From Auanema rhodensis (lineage: Eukaryota; Nematoda; Chromadorea; Rhabditida; Rhabditidae): DNA of 64,000 bases. This document shows positions 13,828 to 25,309 of this stretch, piece by piece (positions within the stretch are counted from its first letter, which is position 1; each line of letters starts with the position of its first letter). The DNA lies in the NCBI GenBank assembly GCA_964057225.1, contig OZ059895.1, forward strand, positions 8,556,001 to 8,620,000, in the 5' to 3' direction. Below the pieces are notes generated by a model. It saw nothing but the letters and a program-made list of their open reading frames with translations, was not told the origin of the DNA and ran no database searches. Both the position numbers and the translations under genes were made by a program.

Positions 13828-16800
13828 ATGATTAGAGTAAGTCAAGTTTCAATGTTACTCATGTTTGAATGCTTAATTTGTAGCAAACTGACGCTGCAAC
13901 ATCATCTATTAATACAGAGGATGGACATTTCGTTTGGAAAAAAAGACCGAAGTATGATATCCTCATATTTTTAAAGTTTTATCTCATTTAAATCTCAGAG
14001 GATTTGGTTTACGAAGAAATCTAAAAGTCAGCCGAGCTCATGCACCTAAGCCTGTAACAGAACAGCCTGAATCGGTATTTCAGGAACAATTCTTAGTTTT
14101 TTAATATTTTTTCCATATAGAAATCCCTATGTGTTATTCAAAAACCTGTTCGATCGACACCTCTTCAAGATAATGTAGGTTGTGTAATCTAATTGTCTCT
14201 AAAGAAATATAACTTCAAGATTTATGATGTACAAAGGAATTTCAAAGCGAGTGAGCTATATACTTACGAATTTATTGCTGTCATTAGTTCATGGAAAGGA
14301 GCCTTGTATAAAAAAAGATTTCAAATAGTTTTTGATCTTTTGCTGGATACACTACCGCAGCCAGAAGTTGTGCGTGATAGAATCAATTATAAGATTATAG
14401 CAACTCGTTGATTACAGGCAATGATGCTCTGTATTTTTGATTTAGCATCAAAGCAATATCAAGATCTTGGCTCTTTCTATATGTTCATGGGTTTTGAAAT
14501 TAGGCATTCAGATATAAAAGATCCAATATGTTTACCTTATAGGTATGTAATTAAAGAAAAAGAATTATAATTTATTGAATTTTAGGCCAATTGATAATGT
14601 TGATATTCACAGTTTATTAGAAGAAATTAAAGTCATGAAATCAAGCTTTTTAGGATTAAATGATATTACTCATAATGAAGTTCATTAAAAGTAAATGTAT
14701 GAGAAATAATTATATATTTTAGTTTACTATTGATATTTGTTTTGTAAAACAATTATTAGGAAGTGGAGTATCTGAAGTAGCTAAAGTTTCTCGGAAGAAA
14801 AAGGCAACTTCTAAGGATGTCATAGCGGAAAATAATGGTTTTCATGAAATTCATAACTTTATTCCATTATTTCCTTTCAGTAAAAAAGTTTTGTTTGGGA
14901 ACAGCAGTCCTGCAGGGAATGGCACTTGTTAAACATAATAATGATATTGATAACTATGAAATTGAGAAAGAATGGTACAGACTTTCAATTTTAAATGATA
15001 CATCTGCAGAATATAAGGTAATATATTATTCTTTCTTTTTCCTTTTTACATAAATAGATATAGTCAGATATTGCTGTTGCAAAACAATTATTGTTAGACT
15101 CTGGTATTAATAAAGAAGAAGATTTTACTATTAAAGATGTGTCAGCTGTTCAGGTTTGAAACTGAGATGCTTATTATTCATAAAAGTTACTAAAGGACTT
15201 CCTAAGTGGACAATATCAAATTGTTGTATTCAGTGAAGGTCATAACAAATCTCCGATTTATAAAGGACCTAGTTTAATGGAAAAAAATGTTATTGGTATT
15301 ATTTCTAAATGATTTCACGAATTTAAAAATTTAATATTACAGCACTTGTATGTCAAAATGGCCACTATGAACTAATTAAGAAACTGCCACAGTTCGTTGG
15401 AGCTGGATTTTACTGCGTTCACTGTAACGTCAAAAGCTCCTCATTATCAGATCATTATAGGTAAAACTTTAATTGAATAAGTTGTAATTAAGAATTGTTT
15501 CAGTTGTCCTTTACGTTGTCGATTATGTTCATCAATGAACTGTGTCCCTGAAGATAGCATTGAAATTACATGTGAAGAATGTAAACAAACTTTTTATAGT
15601 GAGCAATGTTTTAAAACTCATAAAATGAAAGGTATTATTGTTTATATTATTATTTAAATTCAAAACATATTGCTTTTCAGGTATTCTTGGAAAGAAATCA
15701 CGTTGTGAAAAAACAATTTTCTGTCCTAATTGTCAAAAATTATGCAAAGATATGAAGAGACACAAATGTCACAACTATTATTGTCAGCATTGTAAAGTAA
15801 TTTTTCTATTTTATCTTCCAAATATTATGTTTATGTTCTTAGGTTGTAAGGGAAAAGGGCCATCAATGCAGTTTACCTCCTAAGGAATATGGTGCTGCTT
15901 GGGGATATCCTCAAAAGCGAATATTTTTTCTTGTGAAAGTAAAGCTTTACAATAGACAATTTAAACAAAACATATACTATGTTTCAGTCTGAAAAAATTT
16001 TCAAACCTGACGGTACTTTTATCGAAAAGCCTATGCTGATTTTGGCTATTCGTTTTTGTCCTGAATGTAGGGCCTACTTACCTTCAAGAGTAGTTAAAGT
16101 AAAGGAAATATTGAAAATGATATTCATTGAAATTTTGATTAGGGTGCTCAAATGACTTGCAATAACTGTTCACCAGATGGCTGTCGAACATGGATTTTCG
16201 AGCGTGTATTTAAAGGAAATAGAAACAAGGATGTAGTTCTGGAATTTCTTCAATGGCTTATCAATAAAAATCATTATCGTTTTGCTGCCGTATCACATAA
16301 TTTAACTCAGTTATCTTAATTTGTATTTTTCTTTGTATATTTTCTATTCATTTAGGGGTGTCAGTGATTTAATCATGCAATATTTAACCCGTGAAGATGT
16401 ACCAAAAACGAAAGAATGCATTGTTGAGAATGGACGTTTAAAATATATTGTAATTGAGGGATCTCGGGTTAGTTCAAATTATGTTTTATTATTATCAATT
16501 GATGATTTTAAGCAAAAAATTTGCGATGCTGATCAATTCATCCCAGCAGATATTAGGAAGTTCTCAAGAGCTCTTGGACTATCTCTCAATGATCAAGGGT
16601 ATGTACAGACAAATTTTTGCTTTAACTTTAAATTTTTGTCCAGATATTTTCCTGAAAATTTTATTACCACAGCAAATGTGAGTTACATTGGACCTCATCC
16701 TGCACTTAAGGAATATATTACTGATGATATGTCGGAAGATGATGTGAAATATGTGAAGGAATTCCACGATTCAGAACTAAAAAAAGGAGAAATATTCAAC

Positions 16801-19502
16801 TTTCAAGATTCATTAATTAAGTATTCATCTTTATTTATAAGAAATTTGTTATCACATGAACTTCATTTTAGGCATTCTTACTTAGAACTTGTTCAAATGT
16901 CATTATGTTTCATGACTGTTGAATCTATTATTTATAATCAATTAGGTGTTCGACTGTTTGAGGAAAGTTCTAATATGTATAGAGCAGCTATTTGTGGATT
17001 CAGAAGGTACGTACGTCAATATTAGAAACTTGTAATTTTTTCAATTCAGAAAGTTTCATACTGATAATTCTCTTCCATTAGACAAAGGACAAGGTGCTGC
17101 TTTTCGTCAAACTTTCTCTATGACAGCTATGAAATATTTATCTTGGAGAGCTCATGTGGAACAAATACCAATTGACACAGCAGTAAATGTGGGAGAATAC
17201 AGAGTATGCTTACAACCAAACAGTTGGCATGTGCATTTCATTGAATATAGGTACCTGGTACTCCATTTCATCTTGACGGTTTCATACAGCCATGCGAGAA
17301 ATATCCGAGGGGCTTAGGAATTGATGTTAAGGTATCTAATCGAAAACTATTAAAGTTCATCAACTTTCCTAGGGTTGCTACTGGCATGCTCACGGTTGTA
17401 CCTATGTGCCTCAAATGGTAGCCAGGAGAGAGCTTAAAATTGATACAATTCGTGCCAACGATAAAAAACGTGATGATGAAATTAGGTTAATTCAAATTTT
17501 AAAAAATTTTATTTTGCTTTTTTTATTTTTAGACGTCATATTGACTTAGAAATAGTGTGGGAATGTCAAATTGCTTTACAACGTATGACAGATACAGATA
17601 TGGATAATTACATGAATAAATGCAATTTTGAAGTTTTTTTTAAGTGCATGAATTATTTATTTACAAATTTAATTTCAAGGGAAAAGCTGATATTAATAAT
17701 GCAATCATGCCATTATTTTGTGAAACATTTCATTTAAATTATAGAAAAACGTATGATTATGATAAAATCCATTGCCGAGACATCGTAGAGTAAGTTGGAA
17801 CATTAGGATACTTCTGAGCAACATTATCATATAGTGTACCAGCTATATGCATGAAACTTGATCCTTATCCTAAAGGACCTTTCCGACGAGTACATGGAGA
17901 GTTATTCCAAGTTCCAATTGAAAAACCTGATGATCTTCATCAAGCAACAGGCCTTCTATACTGTGTTGTTAGTTCATATTGAAAATAATGAATACATCTT
18001 GTGTAGGTACTTCCACCGAGTCATATGTTCATGCCATTACTTCAATATAAGCTAGATGATAATGCCATTCTTACTCTCTGCCGAAGTATGATGTTATACA
18101 ACTTAAAATCTAAAATTACTTTTTTGCTTTAAGCATGTACGGAACAGAAAAATTATTCTGAGTGCAAGCATACTGACGCTGAAAGAATGTTTTCGGGCAC
18201 ATGGTCCACGTTTGAACTTAAACTTGCTTTAGAACATGGATATAAGATCGTCAAAGTTATAGGAGTAATAACAATATTTCTTTATTTCATTCCCTTAATA
18301 TTTAATTTTTAGGCTATTCACTGGAACGAATGGACAAAATTTTCAATCGATTCTAATGGAAAACAAACTTCAGGAATTTTTTCTGATCTTGTTGATGCTG
18401 TACTCGGAAATAAGATTGTGATTCTAACCATCTTCCTCATCTTCTTTCAAACATTTTTCTAGGCTTCGGCTGGATATCCTGAGGGAATGAATTCGGATAT
18501 GGAACATGAAAAGTATATAACTGAGATGACAACAAGATATGCTATGCCAATCGGCAAAGATATAGTCAATAAAAATATTTATGCTCAAAAGATGGATGAT
18601 GCTCTCTTAAGAATTGTATTTGTTTATTTTTATTTATTAGTTTATTAATATTATAATATTTAGTGGAAAACTTTTTCTGAGAAAAGTGATGTACCTGTTT
18701 GTGAAATTGCTCGATCATCATCAGATTTATGGAAAATTTTAGAAGATCCAACGTTATTGGTGAAGGAAATTAAAGTATTCATTCTAATTTTTCCCTCTTA
18801 AACTTTAATTTCATAGGCTGTTAACGATGAATCTGCCTATTTTTGTTATGGCAAAAAGAAAGAAAATGCCATTCCTTTGTTTGAGACGGTGACATTGGTT
18901 GAAGCTTTGACTGCTTCACATTCAAGATGTAGAATTTTCCGATTCATTCAAAATTTGGAAAATTTAGAAAGAGATCTGTTTTACATTGGTTTGTTTTAAT
19001 TAAGTTTTAAACTATTTTCTACTATATTATAGATGAAAAACACATTATTTACCGTAGTAATGAAGATAATGACCCATTATTTGATTTGACTCCTGAATAT
19101 CCTAAATCTACACCTAAGGATGATATAATTGAATTCTTATCTCCAAGTGCTGGATGTTACCTCTTGTCTCGCTCATCCGAAAACAGCATTACAAATGCTT
19201 TACAGGTTATACTGATTCCTGACTTCTGAATTGTTTTTAATTTTCAGGTCGTCGGCTTCTCAAAGATTGAGGCGGCATGTGATATTCAAATTCAAGCCGT
19301 GCGAGATCAAGTCGCAATGTTATTAGAAAACCAATGTGACTCGGTAGATATTTCTTATGAACACATCGAACGAGATTCTTTCTATCTTCTCAAAAATGTG
19401 ATTAAGACTAAACGTCTTGAAAGCAGACTTGCATCCAGATATATAAAGATAGGTGAAGATGATTCTGTGCAAACATGGCCAATTGGTACAGCTTGTGCAT
19501 GA
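13828..19502 (+). CDS. domesticated Polinton/Maverick-type protein-primed DNA polymerase B, catalytic motifs decayed
   Basis: Thirty-three exons, starting ATG ATT AGA at 13828 and stopping TGA at 19500-19502, encode about 1,408 residues with phase closed at all 32 junctions. Order: a basic N-terminal extension (WKKRPKGFGLRRNLK); the Polinton PolB N-terminal region; a Cys/His zinc region (about residues 355-480); a 3'-5' exonuclease-like domain (about 480-740); and palm, fingers and thumb to the C-terminus. Family resemblance is clear in GCYWHAHGC, YPKGPFRRVHGELF, LCRTC, FSGTWSTFELKLALEHGY and ASAGYPEG. Catalytic motifs have drifted. Exo I has LVK or LSE where DFE is expected. Exo III is YSSLFIRN. 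Motif A keeps one Asp (CRDIVDVPAIC) without SLYP. Motif B has no Lys...AsnSer. Motif C is YIDEKH in place of YxDTDS. Every intron is under about 75 bases and host-like. I infer a non-catalytic host gene; activity, expression and conservation are untested. Small uncertainties: the acceptor at 14205 or 14220, the donor at 14366 or 14369, and the donor near 15932. Confidence 0.85.
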
Positions 19503-19720
19503 TTTGTTGTTCATTCATATATATTCAAAAACGTTTATTTTATGTTTTTCAATTATTTTTAATTTTATGTACAAATTGTTCCAATAGTAGTAGCTAGCAA
19601 TCGATACGACTTACAAATTTACAGAAACTAACTGCAATTTGAAAATAATTCTTATTTTTTGTACATAATCGTATATACATAATGTAACCAATGAAAGTTA
19701 TTATTATTATTGATTACTCT

Positions 19721-21633
19721 TTAAATTTTACTAATTGGAACTTCTTCAGCTATCAATAATTCTCTATCCCAATCGGGCATTTGAGCGGGAGTTCCCAGGA
19801 ATTTCGCGAAAAATGCGATAGTTTTTACCCAAGTTAATTCTTGACTGCGGGCATGTAAAACTACTTCACCTCCATAACCACAGTAGAAACCTTAAACGAT
19901 TGTTGAAGAACTGTTACTGTAAAGATAGATTGATTACCTTGATATTTGGCATAAACTATATCATGATGAGGGAAATATGGTGGCTCCATGATATGTCCTC
20001 CGTTGACGATGTCAACTTCAAGGTTGTGGTGGCCCGTTTCTCTAAGCTGACGCATCTTTGCATGACTTGCGAAAATGGAATTGTTAACGAGATCATCTGC
20101 TGATGCTATGAATCGGTATGCTACATCCTTGGCTACACGGTCAAATGGAATTATAGTTTCGGGAGACGGCTTCAATGTCATCAATATACGATCAGTTACC
20201 AGTATTCCATTGATAAAATGAATTTTAGAATCATCTAATCTGTAGAAAAAATGTTATTCATAGTATAAGGTATGCTATCACTTACTCAGCTTCTTTAAGC
20301 GGAACACCGTTTTCGAGCAGTGTAATGTAACGGTTTTGAAGATAGGGTCCGTTGATTGATACTACAGCTTTAATCTGCAAGATAAATATGAAATAAGACT
20401 TTACGAATTAGAAAAGTACCTGTGGGCAACGTGTAGAAATAATATCTACAAGAGTGGCTCCAAAAGATACTCCTTGAATTCCTATGAAGTTGCCGGTATA
20501 AGGTCTACTAACCAACCATTCAATTGCTTTCTGAATTTCAATGCAATTAATTGAAGCATTGGAATGTGATATTTACTGTAAAATATTGGAGATCAACTTC
20601 CTCTAATTTGTTTGGGAGATCTTTGAATTGGAAAAATGCCAAACTAAACACAACAAAACCTTCAGATGCCAACATTGAACCTTTGTGTTCATGTAAACCA
20701 CCTCCAGTACCCGAAATATCTAAGACTGTTGGATAAGGTCCATCACCTAAAACATTGAATAATTTAAAAATAACTGTGTTTTGCATTGTTTTACCTTGAG
20801 GCTTAAACAAAGTTCCATGAACTCCATCGACACTTATTTCTTCTCTGATTAAAGATGGATGCATCCAATGTTTTTTGATCAATAGAGTGTCAAGAAGTCG
20901 ATCTCCAATATCGTAAAGTCTAAGATTATTCCAATCGGTTAATGCATATCAATGAATAATATTTCCTACTGAAGCTTATAGATAAAAGGAATTGGTGGAG
21001 TACAGCGTAGATAGCCACCAAAATCAAATTCCGGAGTTGGTCTTTGGCTCATGAAAAGACCCATTGCGTCAGCCTCTGGAATACCAAAAATGATTTTTAG
21101 ACTTCAGATTAATTTACAGAGTTGTAAATTTTTTTGTTGTTAAATATCATTTATACTATAGATCGTAAATGTTTTTGATTTTGCTGCACAGTCAAAGCAT
21201 ACCGTTATAAGTTCCTCGAATTGGAGTGTTGGTTGGAACATCAATTTCTCCTGCGGCGTCAGCTTTATATGAAGCATATGCAGCATGTCCTCCATATTTA
21301 TGTTTCAATCTAAATTTTGAAAATGTTTCTTTATACTGTTGAAATATTATGTTAAGCGTTAAGCGATATAGTAATAGATAAAATGTGCAGTTGATATAAT
21401 GTGACTTTGATTCATAAGGATTTTTCTTGTGATAAGAAGAAAATGAAGCAATATGCAAAGATTGCAAATCAAATGACATTATAACGAAGTAAGCTACATC
21501 AATGCGTGAGGTTAATTTACAACTAGGCTCACCTCATGACCATTTTGTACGGTTCAAATGGTTTCAAATTTTTAGCTTTGATGTGAACGCGCTCGCGTTG
21601 CATGGTATCGGGTTTGTCGATCCACAGCGACAT
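19721..21633 (-). CDS. BAAT/ACOT-type acyl-CoA thioesterase or acyltransferase
   Basis: Nine exons (21633-21533, 21309-21203, 21075-20970, 20919-20795, 20746-20577, 20530-20420, 20374-20286, 20239-19938, 19890-19721) give 426 residues, close to the roughly 420 usual for this family. The N-terminal immunoglobulin-like thioesterase domain is seen in PIRGTYNEADAMGLFMS and FGGYLRCTPP. The C-terminal alpha/beta-hydrolase domain follows (PYPTVLDISGTGGGLHEHKG, then the nucleophile elbow GIQGVSFGA). The catalytic triad is probably Ser of GVSFG, Asp of ASADD and His of NGGHIMEPP. Family members hydrolyse fatty acyl-CoA, or conjugate bile acids when the nucleophile is Cys; Ser here favours a thioesterase. 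There is no signal peptide. The C-terminus ends in SKI, which could act as a weak peroxisomal type 1 signal. It converges on the polymerase-derived gene, with 218 bases between the stops. Confidence 0.9.
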
Positions 21634-23978
21634 GCTTGAATAGTCTGCAAATTAATAGGTAATTAACAATACTTTATGATCAATATTATTATTTTATAAG
21701 ACATATGAAAAACTACTGTTATAAATTTAAAAATAAATAGAATTTTTGAGAAAAACAGTACAACAAGCTTCAGAACTGATCACCATAACCGATAACGCAA
21801 TGAGCAAACAAGCATGTACAACATAAAACCTCACTATAGATTACATAAGAAAAAGAAAAGAATTTAATTCAATTAGTATTTATAATTAAAATAATGTTAA
21901 TATGTGCATATTGTTTTTTTTAAATTACAATTATGAGGTGTTAATTGAAAATACATAAATCAGTTAATGAATATTTTGAAAGTAGAGAAGAAATTTATTT
22001 TTTGAAATGGCGTACATTCCGTCAAATTACTGAAAACTGATTAAATTTTAGGCTTATATACGGAAAGCTAGATACTTATCAGTACATAGATTGGAAGACA
22101 CATGACGTCTTCCCATCGTGTGAATTTGGAAAGGCGTAGTTACAGAGAGCTGAGCTATGATGTAGCGAGCACGATTCCGGGTGGGAGTTCCGCAAAGATA
22201 AGATTTAAACAGAAGTAAATTTCCTGTCTACAATTGAGCGATTGATGTTAGCAGGATGGTATTTCCAAATTATGTACTTTTATAGCTGCAGTTAAATAAT
22301 TACTCTCATTAATATCATTTTCTTCTTCTTTAATAGTAACTATCCTCTAATATTCTATAAACTAATATTTTATTATTATTTAAAATTTAATTTTCCATAT
22401 ACAAACATAATAATAATAATATATAAATATTAATTTATGTTTCAATCCACCCTCAAGCACGTTCAATAATTCCATCATATGCTAATTTCAAAATTGTGCG
22501 TGATTGTTTTTCATTTTTGTACAGTTGCACACATTGAATGGTTGCTAATATTCATACAATTCATTTTATTTTTAAAAAAATTATATTATTAACATATTTT
22601 ACATATAAATAAACAATAGTTTAGTATTAAAATTTTATAATTTTTAAAGATAATCTAATATTTAATACATTTATGTAAAATATCATTGGTTTTTATATAA
22701 AATATTTAAATATTATTATAATGCTATTTGTACGTACAATGGAGTCTGAATAATTAGGTGCAGACAAGATATCCAGTGCTTTGTTTCCAGATGTCTTATC
22801 AGGAAAGGTCAATTTCATTTAAGCGGTATCTGCTAACAGTAATTCAACCATTAATCTTTTTTATTCATAACTTCTACACATAAAAAGGAAAAATATAAAA
22901 ATTTTGAGAACTGATAATTTGCTGTAGTATCAATCCTTATCATAACAATACAAAAAAATACGGAAGAACTTTCGTAATTACATAAATTTTCAGAAGATTA
23001 TTTATGCTTTAAGTACATCTGTATATATGTGAATGTTCCGAATAAAAATGTTAAAATACATACATTTCTTTAATATTTTTATATTTTACTTCTGTATTAC
23101 CATATAAACTGTTTGTATATATTTTTATTTAGAGTTTTGTGATAGTTTCTATAATCAGACTACATTATGTTCAATGAATAATTTCCATGATTTATAGCAG
23201 ATTACAAGATGAAAACAAACTTGATATCACATTGTAGAAATGCAGCAGATTGTTTTTCTTATCTACTTGAAACTACATTACAGTGTCATTTGGGTACAAT
23301 ATATCTTCAATATATGGCTATATGATATGCTACAGCTATTATACCCGAGATATATATATATATATGTACAAAACTTAAACTCGATATATAAACTTGGTCA
23401 ATAATTGATTTAAGGTGTATTTATCCAGCTTGAGTGCAACTTAATAAAAGCGTAATGAACGTCTATTTTAAGCATTTTCTATTTTCTCTTTCACTTATCA
23501 TTCTCGATCATGTATTGTATCTTATTCTTGAAATACGCCGTGTCCAGAAAAGCAATGTGAACTTCTTGCCGCTGGATTAAAACGACAATCGCTTCAATTT
23601 TTTGATTATCTAGAAAGCCTGATTATCTAGATCATTTCAGTTATAGAAATTTGTTGATAAGATAAACAAAGAAATAGTGATTATTCAAATTAATTCAATT
23701 CTCAATATTTCTTCAAATGATTTTAAACAGACTGCACAGTATGATTTTTTGAACTATTATCAGTCTAGCATTTACATTGGAATATTTTACTGATTAATCG
23801 TCTTCTTCTTGAGTTCGAATCGATCTGAGAGTACAAAGAAACCAAGTTATTTTTCTTTAATTTATTAAGCTAGACGTTCTTAACGACAATGACAATTATT
23901 ATTATTAATATTATTAGGATATGACATGACATCGCTTATGTACAGCAAACATTATTTTTTGTTTTTTGAAAAAAAAAA
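21634..23978. other. AT-rich intergenic region
   Basis: About 2.3 kb of very AT-rich DNA, with many short A/T runs and a small TA repeat near 23350-23365. No exon chain, RNA gene or mobile-element end was seen. Confidence 0.55.
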
Positions 23979-24946
23979 CTATTTAGGTGGAGAAAACCTG
24001 ATATTAACATCTCCATCATTATTATTATCAAGAGCTGCTCCTACATATAAGGGATCATATCCAGGAACACCTACTACAACTCCCATGCCTGTTCCTTCTC
24101 TGTCTCGAATTTTTGTGTTTGACGATAAGTCTCCCTATGTAGATATGACAATGAAGAGATTCAATCAAAATGACTTACCAAACTGAGTAACTGGTCAGCT
24201 AATGTACCTTCTTCTGATCGAACACTAGCAGATTTAACACGGTAGTAATGCAATAAAGCCTTCTCACACATCAATTCATCTCCAGATAAACAAGTTCTTA
24301 AATGATACTATTGATAAAATATAATTTGAAGATGTGTTACTTTTTGGCTTTTGCTAGTGCACCACTTGCTGAATCCTCATATGCCGAAGTATCTAAACCT
24401 TTTTCATATTTCCTATAATATATAATTAGAAATAATTTATATTAACTATATGAACCTTTCAGTTATAAAATGTAAATTTATAGGATCCATATTGGGTATT
24501 GGTAGATACATTCCATTAATATCTCTTCTATTACTTCTTAACCCTGTTTTAGATTCTAAAAGCATATGACTATCAGGAAGGCCAAACTTTGCTTCAGCTC
24601 CTACAATAGTTACATGTTTTTTGAAATTTTTATATCAATACCTGTATCTCTTTCACTATAGTGATAGAATGCTTTTGGAACTGCTAGCTTACCACTTTTG
24701 CCGGGCCCAACTGGAATCTGTAAAGATATGAAGTTGAGACAATAAGACAAGACTCAATTTTCTAACCTCAAGGTAATTCCGTTGACCATAATAATCTCCA
24801 GCATTACCAAATGCGAACTTCATTCTGTCAGATCTAACTCGAAATTGAGGATTAATATTATCAATTCCTCCCGGTAGATCATCATAATCAGAATATGAGT
24901 ATACAGAATAAATTAGGAAAATTAGGAAGAACAGTACACGGCCCAT
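23979..24946 (-). CDS. orphan secreted protein (248 aa)
   Basis: Six exons (24946-24767, 24717-24642, 24600-24456, 24412-24341, 24296-24179, 24134-23979) give 248 residues. The N-terminus (MGRVLFFLIFLIYSVYSYSD) is a signal peptide. The mature protein is polar, with Gly/Asn-rich segments (GNAGDYYGQRNYLE), several basic pairs (SNRRD, KAKKTC) and an acidic Asn/Asp run (DNNNDGDVN) near the end. No domain is recognised. Basic pairs could be proteolytic processing sites, but there are no repeated peptides or amidation signals of a neuropeptide precursor. Confidence 0.7.
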
Positions 24947-25309
24947 GGATGAATATCAGAAAGTGAAAGACGATCGGTGAAAGTGCGACATAGTTTTTAT
25001 AAGTGACCTGATTAACTGATGGCTGATCGTTCCTTGTCGGAAACATGGAAGGTGTTCAAACCTAGTTTGATACATTATGACAACTTTTTCAACTCTGCAG
25101 GAAATCACTTTCAACTACCTCTTCATTGAAATATATTTCTTATGATCAATTTCAGCAGTTTCAGAAAAAATGTTAATACAAAAGAGATGATGAAATAAAT
25201 TTGAAACTAGATTCAGGAAATTTTACATAGAGTATCTATTCGTAGCCAATTTTATCAAAGTTTATTCAATTATTAAAAACAGTAAAACAAAACAAATTAG
25301 AAAATGTGA
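24947..25309. other. short intergenic gap
   Basis: Holds the upstream DNA of the orphan secreted gene and the 3' flank of the GPN2 gene, both on the minus strand. No further feature was recognised. Confidence 0.5.

Noticed and set aside
15060-15160. A double-stranded-RNA-binding domain in the N-terminal part of the polymerase-derived protein
   Set aside because: The segment (KQLLLDSGINKEEDF and neighbours) aligns in order with the Polinton PolB N-terminal region instead.
16290-16360. A frameshift in the polymerase-derived gene after the VSHN segment
   Set aside because: A donor at 16310 and an acceptor ending at 16355 (46-base intron) join the exons in phase as VSHNLTQGVSD.
13828-19502. An active or recently inserted Polinton polymerase
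   Set aside because: The gene has 32 host-style introns, an uninterrupted spliced frame and decayed exonuclease and polymerase motifs, and no other element gene was seen next to it.
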